Assembly (NCBI GenBank): GCA_019828545.1
Contig: JACVRA010000247.1
Coordinates: 4,831-68,830, forward strand
Source: Paracamarosporium sp. OC-R06-R3
Taxonomy: Eukaryota > Ascomycota > Dothideomycetes > Pleosporales > Didymosphaeriaceae
DNA: 64,000 nucleotides
Direction of reading: 5' to 3'
In this document: piece after piece, positions 1 through 9,696 of the stretch
How positions within the stretch are numbered: the first letter of the stretch is position 1
Layout of the letters: each line of letters starts with the position of its first letter
Notes under the pieces: generated by a model
Databases searched by the model: none
What the model was told of the DNA's origin: nothing
Seen by the model: only the letters and a program-made list of their open reading frames with translations
Position numbers and translations under genes: made by a program

Positions 1-29
1 CCCCCCCCCCCCCCCCCCCCCCCCCCCCC
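1..29. repeat. Poly-C homopolymer at the window edge
   Basis: The window opens with an uninterrupted run of 29 C before ordinary sequence starts. A C run of this length is unusual in fungal DNA. It could be a true homopolymer or an assembly or contig-edge artefact; the window alone cannot tell. Confidence 0.9.
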
Positions 30-958
30 AGAAGGTTGGTGTAGTTGTATCAAGCTTTCTTTCTCGATTGAAAAGGTTATTTGAAGTGTTTGTGTCCAGG
101 AAAGTTGGAATGAAAGTAGATGGTAAGCACGCGTGTCCCTCGTGCTCGTGAATGCTTTGTTTGTCTTGAAAATCGTTCGAGGTAAATGTATATTCAGATT
201 AGCACGAGCTGGGTGCATCGTAGTGGCCATCATCAAACTTACGTCACTGTCGTAGTTCATTAGCGCTGCGCTACAATTCAGATCGAAGAGTCTCATGTAG
301 TTGATATGAACCATAACAACACTGGGGCCGACTTAAGTATAGAGGCAGGTATTTTCATAAATTTGTATTGCCTTTTTGATCTACACGAAAGGGTGGTAAC
401 AATTGTATATCAACGTATTCTTATACCTAAGTACTGTGTATGATTCCTGTTGTCTTATATTTTATAGCGTTAAACCACTTAATCTATGTTTCTAGATGCC
501 TATCCTAGATTAATTTTGGTCGGAGTGAAATAACAAGGTTGCATATGGTGCACACTTTATACGTGATCTCTACACGATTTAGAACTTTATCACAACCAAA
601 CAATTATACTTCTAGGCATCGTGAAAGGCATCGGAGTTGAAACCTAGTAAGCTGTTTTGCCCACTACTAACCCAAGACTTTTGGATGGATTTATCTTGAC
701 ACGTAGTACTGCCACTCTCTGTAGCAGGACAGCACGTCTAGGGCATAAGGGCTAAGAATAACACTACAGCTGATCCGAGGGCCAAGATGATACTCTATGC
801 ATCCGCAGCCTTTTAGGAGTCTATTATCAAGCTCATTTCTTAATGCAAGGGCTCTGTTTTATGACATCATATGGTTCTCCACTACTTCACCAACGAAAAC
901 TATCCAGTAGACTATCTTCTACTCGTATTCGATAGGCTATGTAATTGGGCTGCAGGAT
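30..958. other. Gene-free stretch 3' of the first HET gene
   Basis: Moderately AT-rich sequence with frequent stops in all frames and no ORF of useful length. It lies downstream of the minus-strand HET gene. I see no repeat, RNA gene or transposon signature. Confidence 0.5.
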
Positions 959-2890
959 CTACTCAATGACAATTTTTCTGGATTGACCATTGTCTAGCCA
1001 CCTGACTATTCGCATGTATTGGCTTGCCCGGTATCTTGAGTTTACCTTGAAGTAATCTAATCTGAAGTAACCCAAACGATTGTAAGTTCCTTCGGCTGTC
1101 TGAGCCAAGATTATGCCCTCACAAATGCTCCGATGTTTCTCATCAAAGGCGTACCTTATAATTTCCAAGCACCATAGTGCTGTAGTTCTATCTTCTTGAC
1201 GGTCCCAGACTATCTTCATAGGAAGAATAAATGACTCTACCAGAGAATAGTGCATTCCGACAGGCTTCCCATCTGACCAGAATATTGGGCATAGAATTCC
1301 AGAAACTGTGAGCATCGCAGATTTTACTTCACCGTACTTGAACTCTGGCGATTTCCAATCGATCTGGCATTGATCCATACTAATTTTATATGAACCAGTA
1401 TGTCCATACAGAATCGATCCAAATGTTATGGGACCATCTAGTGATGCCCATGACCAAGTCGGACCACACTTCTCGTTACTCGATCTTCTCCCTCGTATTG
1501 ATACCGAGCGTTTCCATAGCAATTGCATACAGATATTGGAGCTCCAGAGGCCCGCAAGGTACTGGTCAGATCCTACTCCTATAAAGGCACCAAAGGCTTT
1601 TGCCATAGCTGCAAAGGCAGGGAGTCTGTCCGTCTTCACGGTCAGCTCGCGATCGGAATAGTTTTCCACTAAACGCCCCCAATCCTCTAGAGCAGAATCC
1701 AGATCAAACTCTGCTAATGGATCATTCAAGAAGCGTGGCTCGAGCTGATCGGCTATTGTACCGGTGAACAGATTTATGTCTAACGAGGAGTAATCGGGGT
1801 TCCCACCATCGTCGACATAAAATTTGCTGGGACAGGTCCAGGTGGTTTGTTTTCGTCCAAATCGAAGAACGCGGAAGGACCGGTAACGTTCTTGAAACGT
1901 CCAACCTCTTTGGTCGATAGGATCGTCGTACGAACTATACGAGAATTCTGTACTTAGCCAAGCCCATCCAATCTCCTCAATGTCCGCTGATCGACGGTAT
2001 TTGACTTTGTATATTGTTCCGTATCGTTCGTTTACTGTCCGAAACTGAAGAAATCCTTCGGTCACTTTTTTTGCTCGTGCTGCTGTGATAGTGATAGAAG
2101 CACCGGTGTAAATATCTTCCATAGCTTCCATTTCTCGCTCTTTGTCCGCTGTATCATCTTGTATAATGCAAATTGCATCGACCCAAAGATATTCTAGTTT
2201 GAGTTCTCTGGTAATCTGGACCGCTTGTTGAATGGTAAGTGGAAGCTCTCTGAGCAAAAACCCGCTGCGCCTCTCTTCTAGCCTTGAGCTCATCGTCTTC
2301 GACTCCTGGTCACCTCCCCAACAGTAGCTGAGGACCGCGTAAGACACAGAACTCCCAGGAGAACATAAGTAGACAACCTCACCATTTACATCACCGACTT
2401 TGATTAGGCGAGTAGGACATTGTCGGCGAAGCTTCTTTCGAAGATCTTTACATTTTTCATGATCCATGCGACACTCATCAAGCCAGTGCCGTATGCAAGC
2501 AATGCTTTCCTGAGATCCAGGAGTAGTGTTATAAAGCTTGTGACGGGAGATATGAGCGCCTAAGCCATCCAGAGCGATCGTGGTAAACATGGACCAATAT
2601 TCACCATTCGAAGAGTCTAACGGTATCCCTTCATCATTCGTCCATTCCATATCAACATCCCGACCGTTAAAACAGCTCATTGTTAACGTCAGGTTTCCAA
2701 ATGCCCCAGCCGTGTCCGGGATAGGGTATTTATCAGTGATCGTCTGAAAGAATTCACATCCAGCCGCTTTTGCCTGTGCTATCTTCTCATATGGGTAACG
2801 TGTCGACGTTCCGAAAGTCAGTACAATGTCTTCGCACTGACTGCATGTGTGTACAACTTCAAAGATTTTTGTGTCTCCAAAATGTGCCAT
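959..2890 (-). CDS. HET-domain protein (heterokaryon incompatibility family), 643 aa
   Basis: Single-exon gene with a genuine ATG at 2890-2888. The HET domain spans about residues 183-330: the opening block YAVLSYCWG is at 184-192, LWVDAICIIQDD at about 235-246, followed by an ExxxMxxIYTGASITITAA block near 256-272. The long N-terminal part (1-150) has Cys pairs (CSQC near 16-19) and the C-terminal part carries the usual RGWTFQER and WSWAS stretches of this architecture. HET proteins can trigger cell death on recognition of non-self nuclei in filamentous ascomycetes; most paralogues have no assigned function, and nothing here shows a partner. It is one of four HET genes in the window. No intron is required. 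The family is certain, the specific role unknown. Confidence 0.93.
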   Translation of the reverse strand: MAHFGDTKIFEVVHTCSQCEDIVLTFGTSTRYPYEKIAQAKAAGCEFFQTITDKYPIPDTAGAFGNLTLTMSCFNGRDVDMEWTNDEGIPLDSSNGEYWSMFTTIALDGLGAHISRHKLYNTTPGSQESIACIRHWLDECRMDHEKCKDLRKKLRRQCPTRLIKVGDVNGEVVYLCSPGSSVSYAVLSYCWGGDQESKTMSSRLEERRSGFLLRELPLTIQQAVQITRELKLEYLWVDAICIIQDDTADKEREMEAMEDIYTGASITITAARAKKVTEGFLQFRTVNERYGTIYKVKYRRSADIEEIGWAWLSTEFSYSSYDDPIDQRGWTFQERYRSFRVLRFGRKQTTWTCPSKFYVDDGGNPDYSSLDINLFTGTIADQLEPRFLNDPLAEFDLDSALEDWGRLVENYSDRELTVKTDRLPAFAAMAKAFGAFIGVGSDQYLAGLWSSNICMQLLWKRSVSIRGRRSSNEKCGPTWSWASLDGPITFGSILYGHTGSYKISMDQCQIDWKSPEFKYGEVKSAMLTVSGILCPIFWSDGKPVGMHYSLVESFILPMKIVWDRQEDRTTALWCLEIIRYAFDEKHRSICEGIILAQTAEGTYNRLGYFRLDYFKVNSRYRASQYMRIVRWLDNGQSRKIVIE

Positions 2891-3326
2891 GATTTAGACG
2901 ATATAAGAATGGTAGACAGAGGAGAACTTTGTTAGAGTAGTGATTAAGAAAGGGCTGGCTAGAGTGAGGGGTGGATACTCTTCAGCTGTCATCGTACAAG
3001 AACATCCCAGAAAGGATTTCAGTCATTTATCTCTGCTTAGCTAGCCGACGCTACACTCGATCGGTCTAGATCAATAGGCTTACTCAAGGACGCATAGACT
3101 TATCTATTCTTATGGACCGTTCACTGTTGCCTATGGTTGAGCTGTTACCCCGCAATAGACCCCTGTCGAAGTCAGCGGCAACCTCTAATCACGTCGGTCT
3201 TCATTTAATAGAGCGTAGAATATAACGCTCTAAAACATCAGGGGCAGCCGCGCAAGCAAAATTTAACAAATTTGCCAGTGCGGACAAGTTGAGATTTTTT
3301 CGACATGATTATGTGGTAAAGGAGAG
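2891..3326. other. Intergenic: promoter of the HET gene and 3' side of the F-box-like gene
   Basis: About 440 bp with no ORF of note. It holds the upstream region of the minus-strand HET gene and whatever 3' exon or UTR the neighbouring F-box-like gene has. No distinctive site was seen. Confidence 0.45.
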
Positions 3327-3854
3327 TCATAGGATATTGCCACTCACCTTGTGCTCTTCACAGGTAGTATGTACTGGGTGAAACTCTCCACAATACTGAC
3401 AAACGATGCCTACATATTCCACAACTCCCAATATACGTGCTCCTCCGTATTCAAAAGTGGTGTTCTTGCGATATTGACCTTTGGCAATGCCACATTGAAT
3501 ACATATACGGCTGCACTTGTCTTCAACTGAACGTGTTTTTCCGCGTTTGCCCTTCATCATAGCGTTGCTGAAGTGGAAAGCTGAGCGTATTCGAAGGCAC
3601 TGTGAGCAGCTAAAAAAATCCTCGCCAGCGATTGGCTGCTTAAGATGATTTGGTCGTTGTGCGGCGTCGTTGTATCGCGGCCATGCTTCGATCGCAAGGA
3701 GGTCCGATATCGAGTATGAAGAGCCGGGCTTGTCGCTCTTGAAGTATAGGGCACGGCAGGTGAACCGCAATGCTAGACGAGACGGGTACGGAAGTAAGGA
3801 TTGAATCTCTTGCACCAACTCAGCGGGTAGCCCTGACAGAGTTGCAGATGTCAT
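3327..3854 (-). CDS. Small F-box-like protein with a Cys-rich C-terminus (possibly continuing past 3342)
   Basis: The ORF begins at an ATG (3854) and encodes 175 aa. Residues 8-39 read as an F-box-like helix set (GLPAELVQEIQSLL... RLALRFTCRALYF), the module that binds Skp1 in SCF ubiquitin ligases. The rest is Cys-rich, with CSQC, CSRICIQC and CQYC followed by HPVHTTC, suggesting one or two zinc-binding knuckles. The last codons before the stop read AAG then GTGAGTGGC, a good splice donor at about 3342, so the true gene may splice there into an exon I could not place; the best downstream acceptor is a TTTTAG near 3220. Substrate and role are unknown. Confidence is good for a real gene, lower for its 3' end. 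Confidence 0.65.
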   Translation of the reverse strand: MTSATLSGLPAELVQEIQSLLPYPSRLALRFTCRALYFKSDKPGSSYSISDLLAIEAWPRYNDAAQRPNHLKQPIAGEDFFSCSQCLRIRSAFHFSNAMMKGKRGKTRSVEDKCSRICIQCGIAKGQYRKNTTFEYGGARILGVVEYVGIVCQYCGEFHPVHTTCEEHKVSGNIL

Positions 3855-4292
3855 GGTAGACTGGGGGCAATTGCTAGTAACGGATTGTGGTTCAGTGAGA
3901 TGATGCTTGCCAGCATTATTTTAGATCGTTTGCTATCTCCAAGCGTCAGTCGCATGCTCTATTAGACTAAGACTGATATAGAGAAGTTTTCGCTTACTTC
4001 GACAGGAGTCCACTGCGGGGTAAAGCTTTTGCAGCGTGCACAATCAAAAATCGATTGTGTACGCCACTGCATCGAGAATGGTGGAGTTTTATGTATTTGG
4101 AAATCAATGAGATAAACGGTTTGCATGGACGTGCTTAGGGGTCATTGCTGACAGACCCGAACTGTCACTGCGAACATATTCAGCAACAACAGACTCAAAA
4201 CTGAAATGGTCTTCTACAATCTACCTATGATCTAAGATAAGATACAAAGTAAGCTGCAGAATCAGAACAAAATACCCGTCAGCTAGACTAAC
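3855..4292. other. Intergenic, F-box-like gene promoter
   Basis: About 440 bp separating two minus-strand genes. It contains the upstream region of the F-box-like gene and the 3' region of the coiled-coil protein. No further feature seen. Confidence 0.45.
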
Positions 4293-6245
4293 TTAAACAT
4301 CCCTAACTTCCTCCTGCGGCCTTGCCCGCTCATCTTCCCCTCCTTCCTCCCCCTTCAACCCCCGAATAATCTCCAACCCCGCACACCAATCCACCAAATC
4401 CTCGTGTAACAACCCCAAATTCTGCTCACATACAAACGCCAACTGTTCCAAGTCCTTCCTAAACGGGCTCTCGGCCCTCTTCCTATCCCTTCCCTCCCCA
4501 CTATCTCCTTTCCTCTTCTCCCTTCCCTTACCTTCATCCCCCTCCCCACCCCTCCCCGGCCCAAAACTCCCAACCAACCTCTCCAACATCGAGCACCTCG
4601 CCCTCCCCATCTTCCTTACCCGCATCATCCTCACAGTCTCCAGCACCGCCTCATCCCTCTGCCAGCATAAATCAAGCAGTTTCCTAGAAAACTCAAGTAA
4701 ATCCCATAACATAGCGTTCTCCTCTTCCCTCAATCTGACAGCCGCCGCGAGGGCGTGGTTTTCCTTGTTAGTGGAAGACCAGTGCACCAGTGTTGCGGGG
4801 AGGAGGTTTTCCTCGTAGTATTCGCATTTTTGGGTAACGGAGGCGAGGTCTGCGCGGAGGGCACGGATGGAATTAGCTTGTGCGAGGAGCGTGGTTTCGT
4901 AATGAGGGAGGATGGTAGAGGGGTTGTGTGAGGGGAATTGGGTCCGGAGGTGATGAATGTAGGAGTCGATTTCGTCGTTTGAGGCTAGGCTTGAGGATCG
5001 GGTGTGTGCTGAGGAGGTTGGGGAGGAAATGGTGTTCTTGTAGTGTGGAGAAGGCGAGAGGTAAGGGTTGCCGTTGGGCTGGGGAATTGTAGGGGATGCG
5101 TGCGTAGGAGGCCATTCTTTTGCGATGTCGATCGGGATGCCGTTCATATGGGGTGGTGGAGATTTACTATTCTTGAGGCTTGTGGATACTGATTCGTGCA
5201 TACTAGCAAGCTGCTTTATTTCGTTGCGGTTAATCAAGGTTGGATGCTCTGCTCCGTTAGCATTCTCGAAGGCCGGGTGCTCTGAGATATCAGGTGCCCT
5301 CGTTGATGTAGCTTGTGGAATCTCATTTGCCGGCTGAGGCGAACTACTCTCACGCACAGATGCAGGTTTCGAACGCGGAGAAGTTGGAGTGAAACGTCCA
5401 TACGCGTTCTCTAACTCCGCCGTAGAAGGCCGCGGGGTTTCGTAATCGCCCAACGGGAATGAGAAATTTTGCGCTACGCCTTGTACGAGGCCATTGTCGG
5501 CATCTTTGTGAATTGTGTGACCTATAATGAATCCTGGAACATATTTTACTTTCTGGCCATGATATCGTAACGGATCGGTCTCCGCGATAACTGTAATGTT
5601 GCTTAGTACATTAGGCGGCAAATTGAATTTGAGAGAGGTTGATTGCCCGCCACCGCGCATCACCTGGGGAGTCTTTGGACGCTCCTTCTGTCCGATGAAC
5701 AGGTCTGGCGAGCCGCGAAGAGTGCTGTGTTGCAGTACAACCGGTTCAAAATGTGTGCGTTTGAGGGAAGCCGAGCGCTTGGGCCAGCGCGTGGAGGGTA
5801 GATCGACGGTAGGCTTGTGTGCCGTAGGTAGTGGGCTTGAAAGACCGTCATCTTTGAAGTCCGTGTCTCGGGCTGCTGAACTGCCTTGCGTAGCAGCACC
5901 AGCACCCCTATCTTTCTTTGATGCCGCCCCATCTCGCGGGGCACTTTTTACCCAGTAAGTCCTCCCCGCCCCCAACACCATACCTAGAATATCCCGCGCA
6001 GGCACAACTTGATCACCCCTCTCTTCAAGCAAACTATTCCAGAAGAGATCGTCATGCAGGTAGTCCTCCACAGTCGGCTCGTCGATATCCACATCCACAA
6101 GATGTACTAACTCGCGTGGGGTCTGGGTTCGAGCAGAGAAGAGAGGTTTGGGGATGAGTTCGGGAACGAGTTCTGGCTCGGAGGCCTTTTGTTTTCCCTT
6201 GTCTTGCTTCATTCGAAGGTTCGAAGCGCGCGGTAACGGCGACAT
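4293..6245 (-). CDS. Unrecognised protein, about 650 aa, disordered with a coiled-coil C-terminal part
   Basis: The reading frame is open further upstream to 6374 but only through a non-ATG codon; the first in-frame ATG is at 6245-6243, giving about 650 aa. The N-terminal third holds a short acidic conserved-looking block (VDVDIDEPTVEDYLHDDLFW) and an ILGMVLGAGRTYWV stretch. The middle is Ser/Pro-rich and probably disordered. From about residue 450 comes a predicted helical or coiled-coil stretch (RALRADLASVTQKCEYYEENL and following), then a Gly/Arg/Glu-rich linker and a last helix with CEQN and DLVDWCAGLEII. I recognise no catalytic motif or named family. A nuclear or scaffold role is possible but unsupported. 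An upstream exon that would move the start cannot be excluded. Confidence 0.7.
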   Translation of the reverse strand: MSPLPRASNLRMKQDKGKQKASEPELVPELIPKPLFSARTQTPRELVHLVDVDIDEPTVEDYLHDDLFWNSLLEERGDQVVPARDILGMVLGAGRTYWVKSAPRDGAASKKDRGAGAATQGSSAARDTDFKDDGLSSPLPTAHKPTVDLPSTRWPKRSASLKRTHFEPVVLQHSTLRGSPDLFIGQKERPKTPQVMRGGGQSTSLKFNLPPNVLSNITVIAETDPLRYHGQKVKYVPGFIIGHTIHKDADNGLVQGVAQNFSFPLGDYETPRPSTAELENAYGRFTPTSPRSKPASVRESSSPQPANEIPQATSTRAPDISEHPAFENANGAEHPTLINRNEIKQLASMHESVSTSLKNSKSPPPHMNGIPIDIAKEWPPTHASPTIPQPNGNPYLSPSPHYKNTISSPTSSAHTRSSSLASNDEIDSYIHHLRTQFPSHNPSTILPHYETTLLAQANSIRALRADLASVTQKCEYYEENLLPATLVHWSSTNKENHALAAAVRLREEENAMLWDLLEFSRKLLDLCWQRDEAVLETVRMMRVRKMGRARCSMLERLVGSFGPGRGGEGDEGKGREKRKGDSGEGRDRKRAESPFRKDLEQLAFVCEQNLGLLHEDLVDWCAGLEIIRGLKGEEGGEDERARPQEEVRDV

Positions 6246-6743
6246 GCAGATGTGGAGATAAATAGGAGGCTCGCAACAATACGTTGCGGTGCGGTGGGAG
6301 TATGGGTCGCAGAAAGGTGTTGTACCTGGAACATATGTGGCTTGCACATTGTGATGTTTGTCGTGAAGTGTCACCGGACGACCTAAGATGAAGCGTTTGC
6401 GACTGAGTTGTCATTGTGGTTTGATTGCCCCATTCAACATCAGTGCCGAACATCACACTCGTCATGATGAAGTCTGAAGTGTGAATTAAATATGGGTTGA
6501 TTACCAAATAGGGGCGTAAATGCCAGAGGTTCTATCACTGACAAGACTGTCACTATATAGCACCAACTCCGTGCATGACTTACGAAGAATCATAAAACAG
6601 CGCTGCTTACAGTCGCCGTGAATCTCCAATGCATCCAACCCTGAGCACCGTGGCTATGCAGATAAAAATGTGTAAACAACGCCCCCTGTGGTATGCCGTG
6701 AATAACCCGCAAACTCCATGAACGTAATCATAATAGTGAAAAG
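6246..6743. other. Intergenic, promoter side of the coiled-coil gene and SPT2 3' end
   Basis: About 500 bp between two minus-strand genes. An overlapping ORF on the same strand here lies in another frame with no recognisable domain. Nothing else seen. Confidence 0.4.
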
Positions 6744-7947
6744 TTAGTACTTCCTCTTCCCCGCCATGGCCTTGCTCATGGCGGCTAGCTTCTTCTTGCG
6801 TTCCTCCTTTGCCCGCTTAAGCGCGTTCTCTTCTGCAAGTGCTTCGGCGTCTTCTTGCTTAGCAGCCTTGAGCGCCTCAGCTTCCTCTCTCTCGACGTCC
6901 CATATGCCACCCTCCATATCAGAGGAACCCTCGGAATCGTAATCTTCTTCTTGCTCATCCTCCATATCATCCAGATCCGACCAATCGGCATACCCAGAGT
7001 AGCGGTCCTGGGCGGGCTTGGACTTCTTCTTGACGGCTGTAGATGCGCCGGGTCGGGTAGCAGGTGTTGCAGCAGCCGCTGGCCGGGCTGTACCTTTGTA
7101 GCCAACCTCAGCGGGCTTCTTGGCGGGACGAGCGGTGCCTTGATATCCTAATTCTGCTGGCTTTCGTTTTTCTTGTGCAGTGCTGGCAGCGCCCGCCTTC
7201 GCATCAGCAGCACGTGCTGGTGCTCCAACGACAGGCTTCTTGCCCTTACCAGCGGATTTGGCTGCAAGCCGGGCCGCCTCTCGGTCCTTCTTAGACATAA
7301 TCTTGGCCGGCTCATTCTTAACTGGAGGTGAAGCCGGCTTCGAGGCATCCTTCTCTTTAGCCTTCTGCAGCATCGCCAGATAACCTCCCGCCTTTTTCAC
7401 TGGTGCTGTTGATGCTCCTGATGAGGTTGCGGTAGGTCGTGGGGCGGTCGGTTGCGACGCAGGTGTCGCCGTCTTGGCAGACGCTGTTTGTCCAGTTCCA
7501 GCAGTTACAGGCCTCTTTACTTGTGGGTTTGCGGCCTTGGAGGCACCTAAGCCTGCTGTTCCTCGATATGGCATCGTAGTCGTAGGGGTAGTGGAAGCCG
7601 AACGTGCTCCGGCGGGGGCTGAGCCCGAGCGAGCACCGTTTGTCGGTGCAAGTGGCGTAGGCGCATCTTTCCGCGGTACCTTATTTTGTCCTACATCGAC
7701 CGGGCCAGAGGCTTTGCGCTTCAAAGCCGACACTTCCGAAGTGCCGTTCGCGGGCTGGGCAGGACGCTGGGGTGGGCGCTGGGCACCTGTGGCAGGTTTC
7801 GGAGAACTAGTGCCCAACCGCTGAACCGGAGGATTTGAAGAGAAGATGCGCGCTTTGCTCGGGTCGATCGACGACAGGATATCGTGTAGCGGCTGCTCAT
7901 GTCAGCAAATTGCTTTTCGCCAACTCAACTAGGCGACTGACGTTCAT
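6744..7947 (-). CDS. SPT2: SPT2 chromatin protein (histone H3-H4 chaperone)
   Basis: Proposed join 7947-7942 and 7892-6744, 384 aa. Exon 1 would be only ATG AAC, followed by a 49 nt intron (7941-7893) with GTCAGT donor, CTGAC branch point and GCAG acceptor; exon 2 opens with a conserved DILSSIDPSKARIF block. The middle is Ala/Pro/Lys-rich and disordered with two short repeats around GYQGTARPAKKPAE. The C-terminus (about 290-384) is the diagnostic SPT2 domain: an acidic DLDDMEDEQEEDYDSEGSSDMEGGIWD run, then helical E/K/A-rich sequence ending in KLAAMSKAMAGKRKY. SPT2 is a nuclear histone chaperone acting during transcription elongation. The gene is head to head with ribosomal protein P2. The family call is firm; the 6 nt first exon is the weakest part. 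Confidence 0.85.
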
Positions 7948-8424
7948 GGCGGACGACAAATAAGCGGTTGACTCAGGGCTGCTGGTCGTGTGTAGTGGAA
8001 AAGCAGTTGATCATGCTTTCGTGGGGGGTTTTTATAATAGAAGCAGAGGGGCCGAGTAAACGCACGCGCTGAGAAAGCGGGCTTACTGCGACCGAGAGAA
8101 AGAAAACACACAGACAGCGCCGCATCATGAAGAGGTGGCGGCGCCTTATAAGAGCGAACAAGGCACCGGAACATCGCTTTTTCCGACGCTGCAGCGCTAG
8201 TCTGGTACAGGTTTAGTTTACGCTAGCCCACTCACCAATGCGAATATTCGTCGCGCAGGTCGAACTTTCTTGCTCCGCAACCACATCGAGAACTTGAAGT
8301 CTCAGTCTCCGGTCATACGGTACGTCTACGCGCAGCTTTTGCGACAGAATCACGCATATTAACTTTCACAGGTTAAATCGATTGTACTCCTGTTCTTCCC
8401 GAGAAATCAATCACATCCATCACA
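7948..8424. promoter_or_regulatory. Divergent promoter region between SPT2 and ribosomal P2
   Basis: This 477 bp segment separates two divergent start codons, so it must contain both promoters. ORFs crossing it lack any domain and overlap the inferred SPT2 first exon, and are treated as chance. No clear TATA element was identified. A likely 5' UTR intron of the P2 gene lies at 8320-8371. Confidence 0.6.
8320..8371 (+). other. Putative 5' UTR intron of the ribosomal P2 gene
   Basis: A GTACGT donor at 8320, a TATTAAC branch-like element and a TTTCACAG acceptor ending at 8371 define a 52 nt segment, 53 nt before the P2 start codon. Size and signals match the coding introns nearby. Leader introns are common in ribosomal protein genes. 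Transcript evidence would be needed. Confidence 0.4.
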
Positions 8425-8860
8425 ATGAAGCACCTCGCAGCTTACCTCCTCCTCGGCCTTGGTGGAAACACCTCTCCCTCCGCCGCTGACATCAAGGTAA
8501 AGGACTCGGTTTGGACTGGTCGGAACTATGCTGACAATGCGCAGGGTGTCCTTGAGTCCGTTGGTATTGAGGCTGACAGCGACCGCCTGGAGAAGCTCCT
8601 CTCCGAGCTTGAGGGCAAGGACATCAACGAGGTATGCCCCTCATTCCACTTCTGCTAGAAATATTTTCTCTAACGCCACATAGCTCATCGCTTCCGGCTC
8701 TGAGAAGCTCGCCTCCGTCCCGTCCGGCGGTGCTGGTGGTGCCTCCGCTGGTGGCGCTGCTGCTGGCGGCGCTGCCCCCGCCGAGGAGGCCGCTGCCGCC
8801 CCTGCCGAGGAGGAGAAGGAGGAGTCCGACGAGGACATGGGTTTCGGTCTCTTCGACTAA
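8425..8860 (+). CDS. RPP2: 60S acidic ribosomal protein P2
   Basis: Three exons, 8425-8496, 8545-8631 and 8684-8860, giving 111 aa, the normal P2 length. Intron 1 (48 nt, GTAAAG..GCAG) is a multiple of three without stops, so a naive reading runs straight through it; intron 2 (52 nt, GTATGC..CATAG) has a TAAC branch point. The N-terminus [14 protein letters not shown] is the P2 dimerisation helix, the centre is a Gly/Ala hinge, and the C-terminus is acidic and ends in the universal [11 protein letters not shown] tail that binds translation factors. P1/P2 dimers form the lateral stalk of the large subunit and stimulate elongation-factor GTPase activity. It is transcribed divergently from SPT2. 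Identity and exon structure are secure. Confidence 0.97.
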
Positions 8861-9696
8861 GCGCATCGCCAATTTCCGTCAGCCAACGAAGGACGATCAT
8901 GCCAACCTCCCTTCCACTTACGAGAATCATGCGGGACGACCATGGGCATTTGGGCGGTGTCGAGCGAGCTATCAATTGTTTTGCGGGAACATTTCTCGGC
9001 CTCGTGTCGGCGTGTGCCATTAGGATACATTGAATGAAAGTCATGCACCCCCACGTTTGGAGCCTTGTTGTGAAGATTGTATGTGCATATCTGCCGTGCT
9101 AGGCACACGCCATATGTACAGGACTACTACGCTTGCGAATCATCATGATCAACACTGAACCTTTGTCAATCCAGGGAGATATGACGTATTCATCTTCACT
9201 CTCAACCCCGCATTCCAGTATCACTTTTTCACTCTGCACGTCCAAACCGTGTGTAGCAAGTACGCAACAGCAGCAGCAAGTCTAGTAACAGGTCTTGGCT
9301 GTACGGCTTTTCTTAGAGCATAGCAAAATGCACTCCATGACCATCGAACAAAGGTGCTCTATGCCTGTGCTTCGGCACGAGATGACGCGCTAGCGACAAT
9401 AGTGGGCGCGAAGACGACGTAGCAGCACCGCTCACTACATCCAAACGTTCACCTCATGTGCATTTCTGCTTCGCGTAATAGTCACAACGTGAGACTACTA
9501 CCCGTGTGCTCAACATCTCTCAGTGGAACATCAGGGATCTATCATAAACCCACGAGTACAACCACAACCACAGCATCACTCTCCCAAATATCTCGATATC
9601 AATACCATTACCTCTACCTACATAGGAACCTCTTACTATTAATCTAAAAGACCCAGGGTATATCTCGCACATCCCCTTCCCTCCCCCTTCCACACC
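8861..9696. other. Convergent intergenic region between P2 and NUS1
   Basis: About 840 bp of 3' flanking sequence for two convergent genes. The small ORFs here have no domain and unsuitable composition. The part just before NUS1 (about 9540-9700) is pyrimidine- and A/C-rich. No gene seen. Confidence 0.5.
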
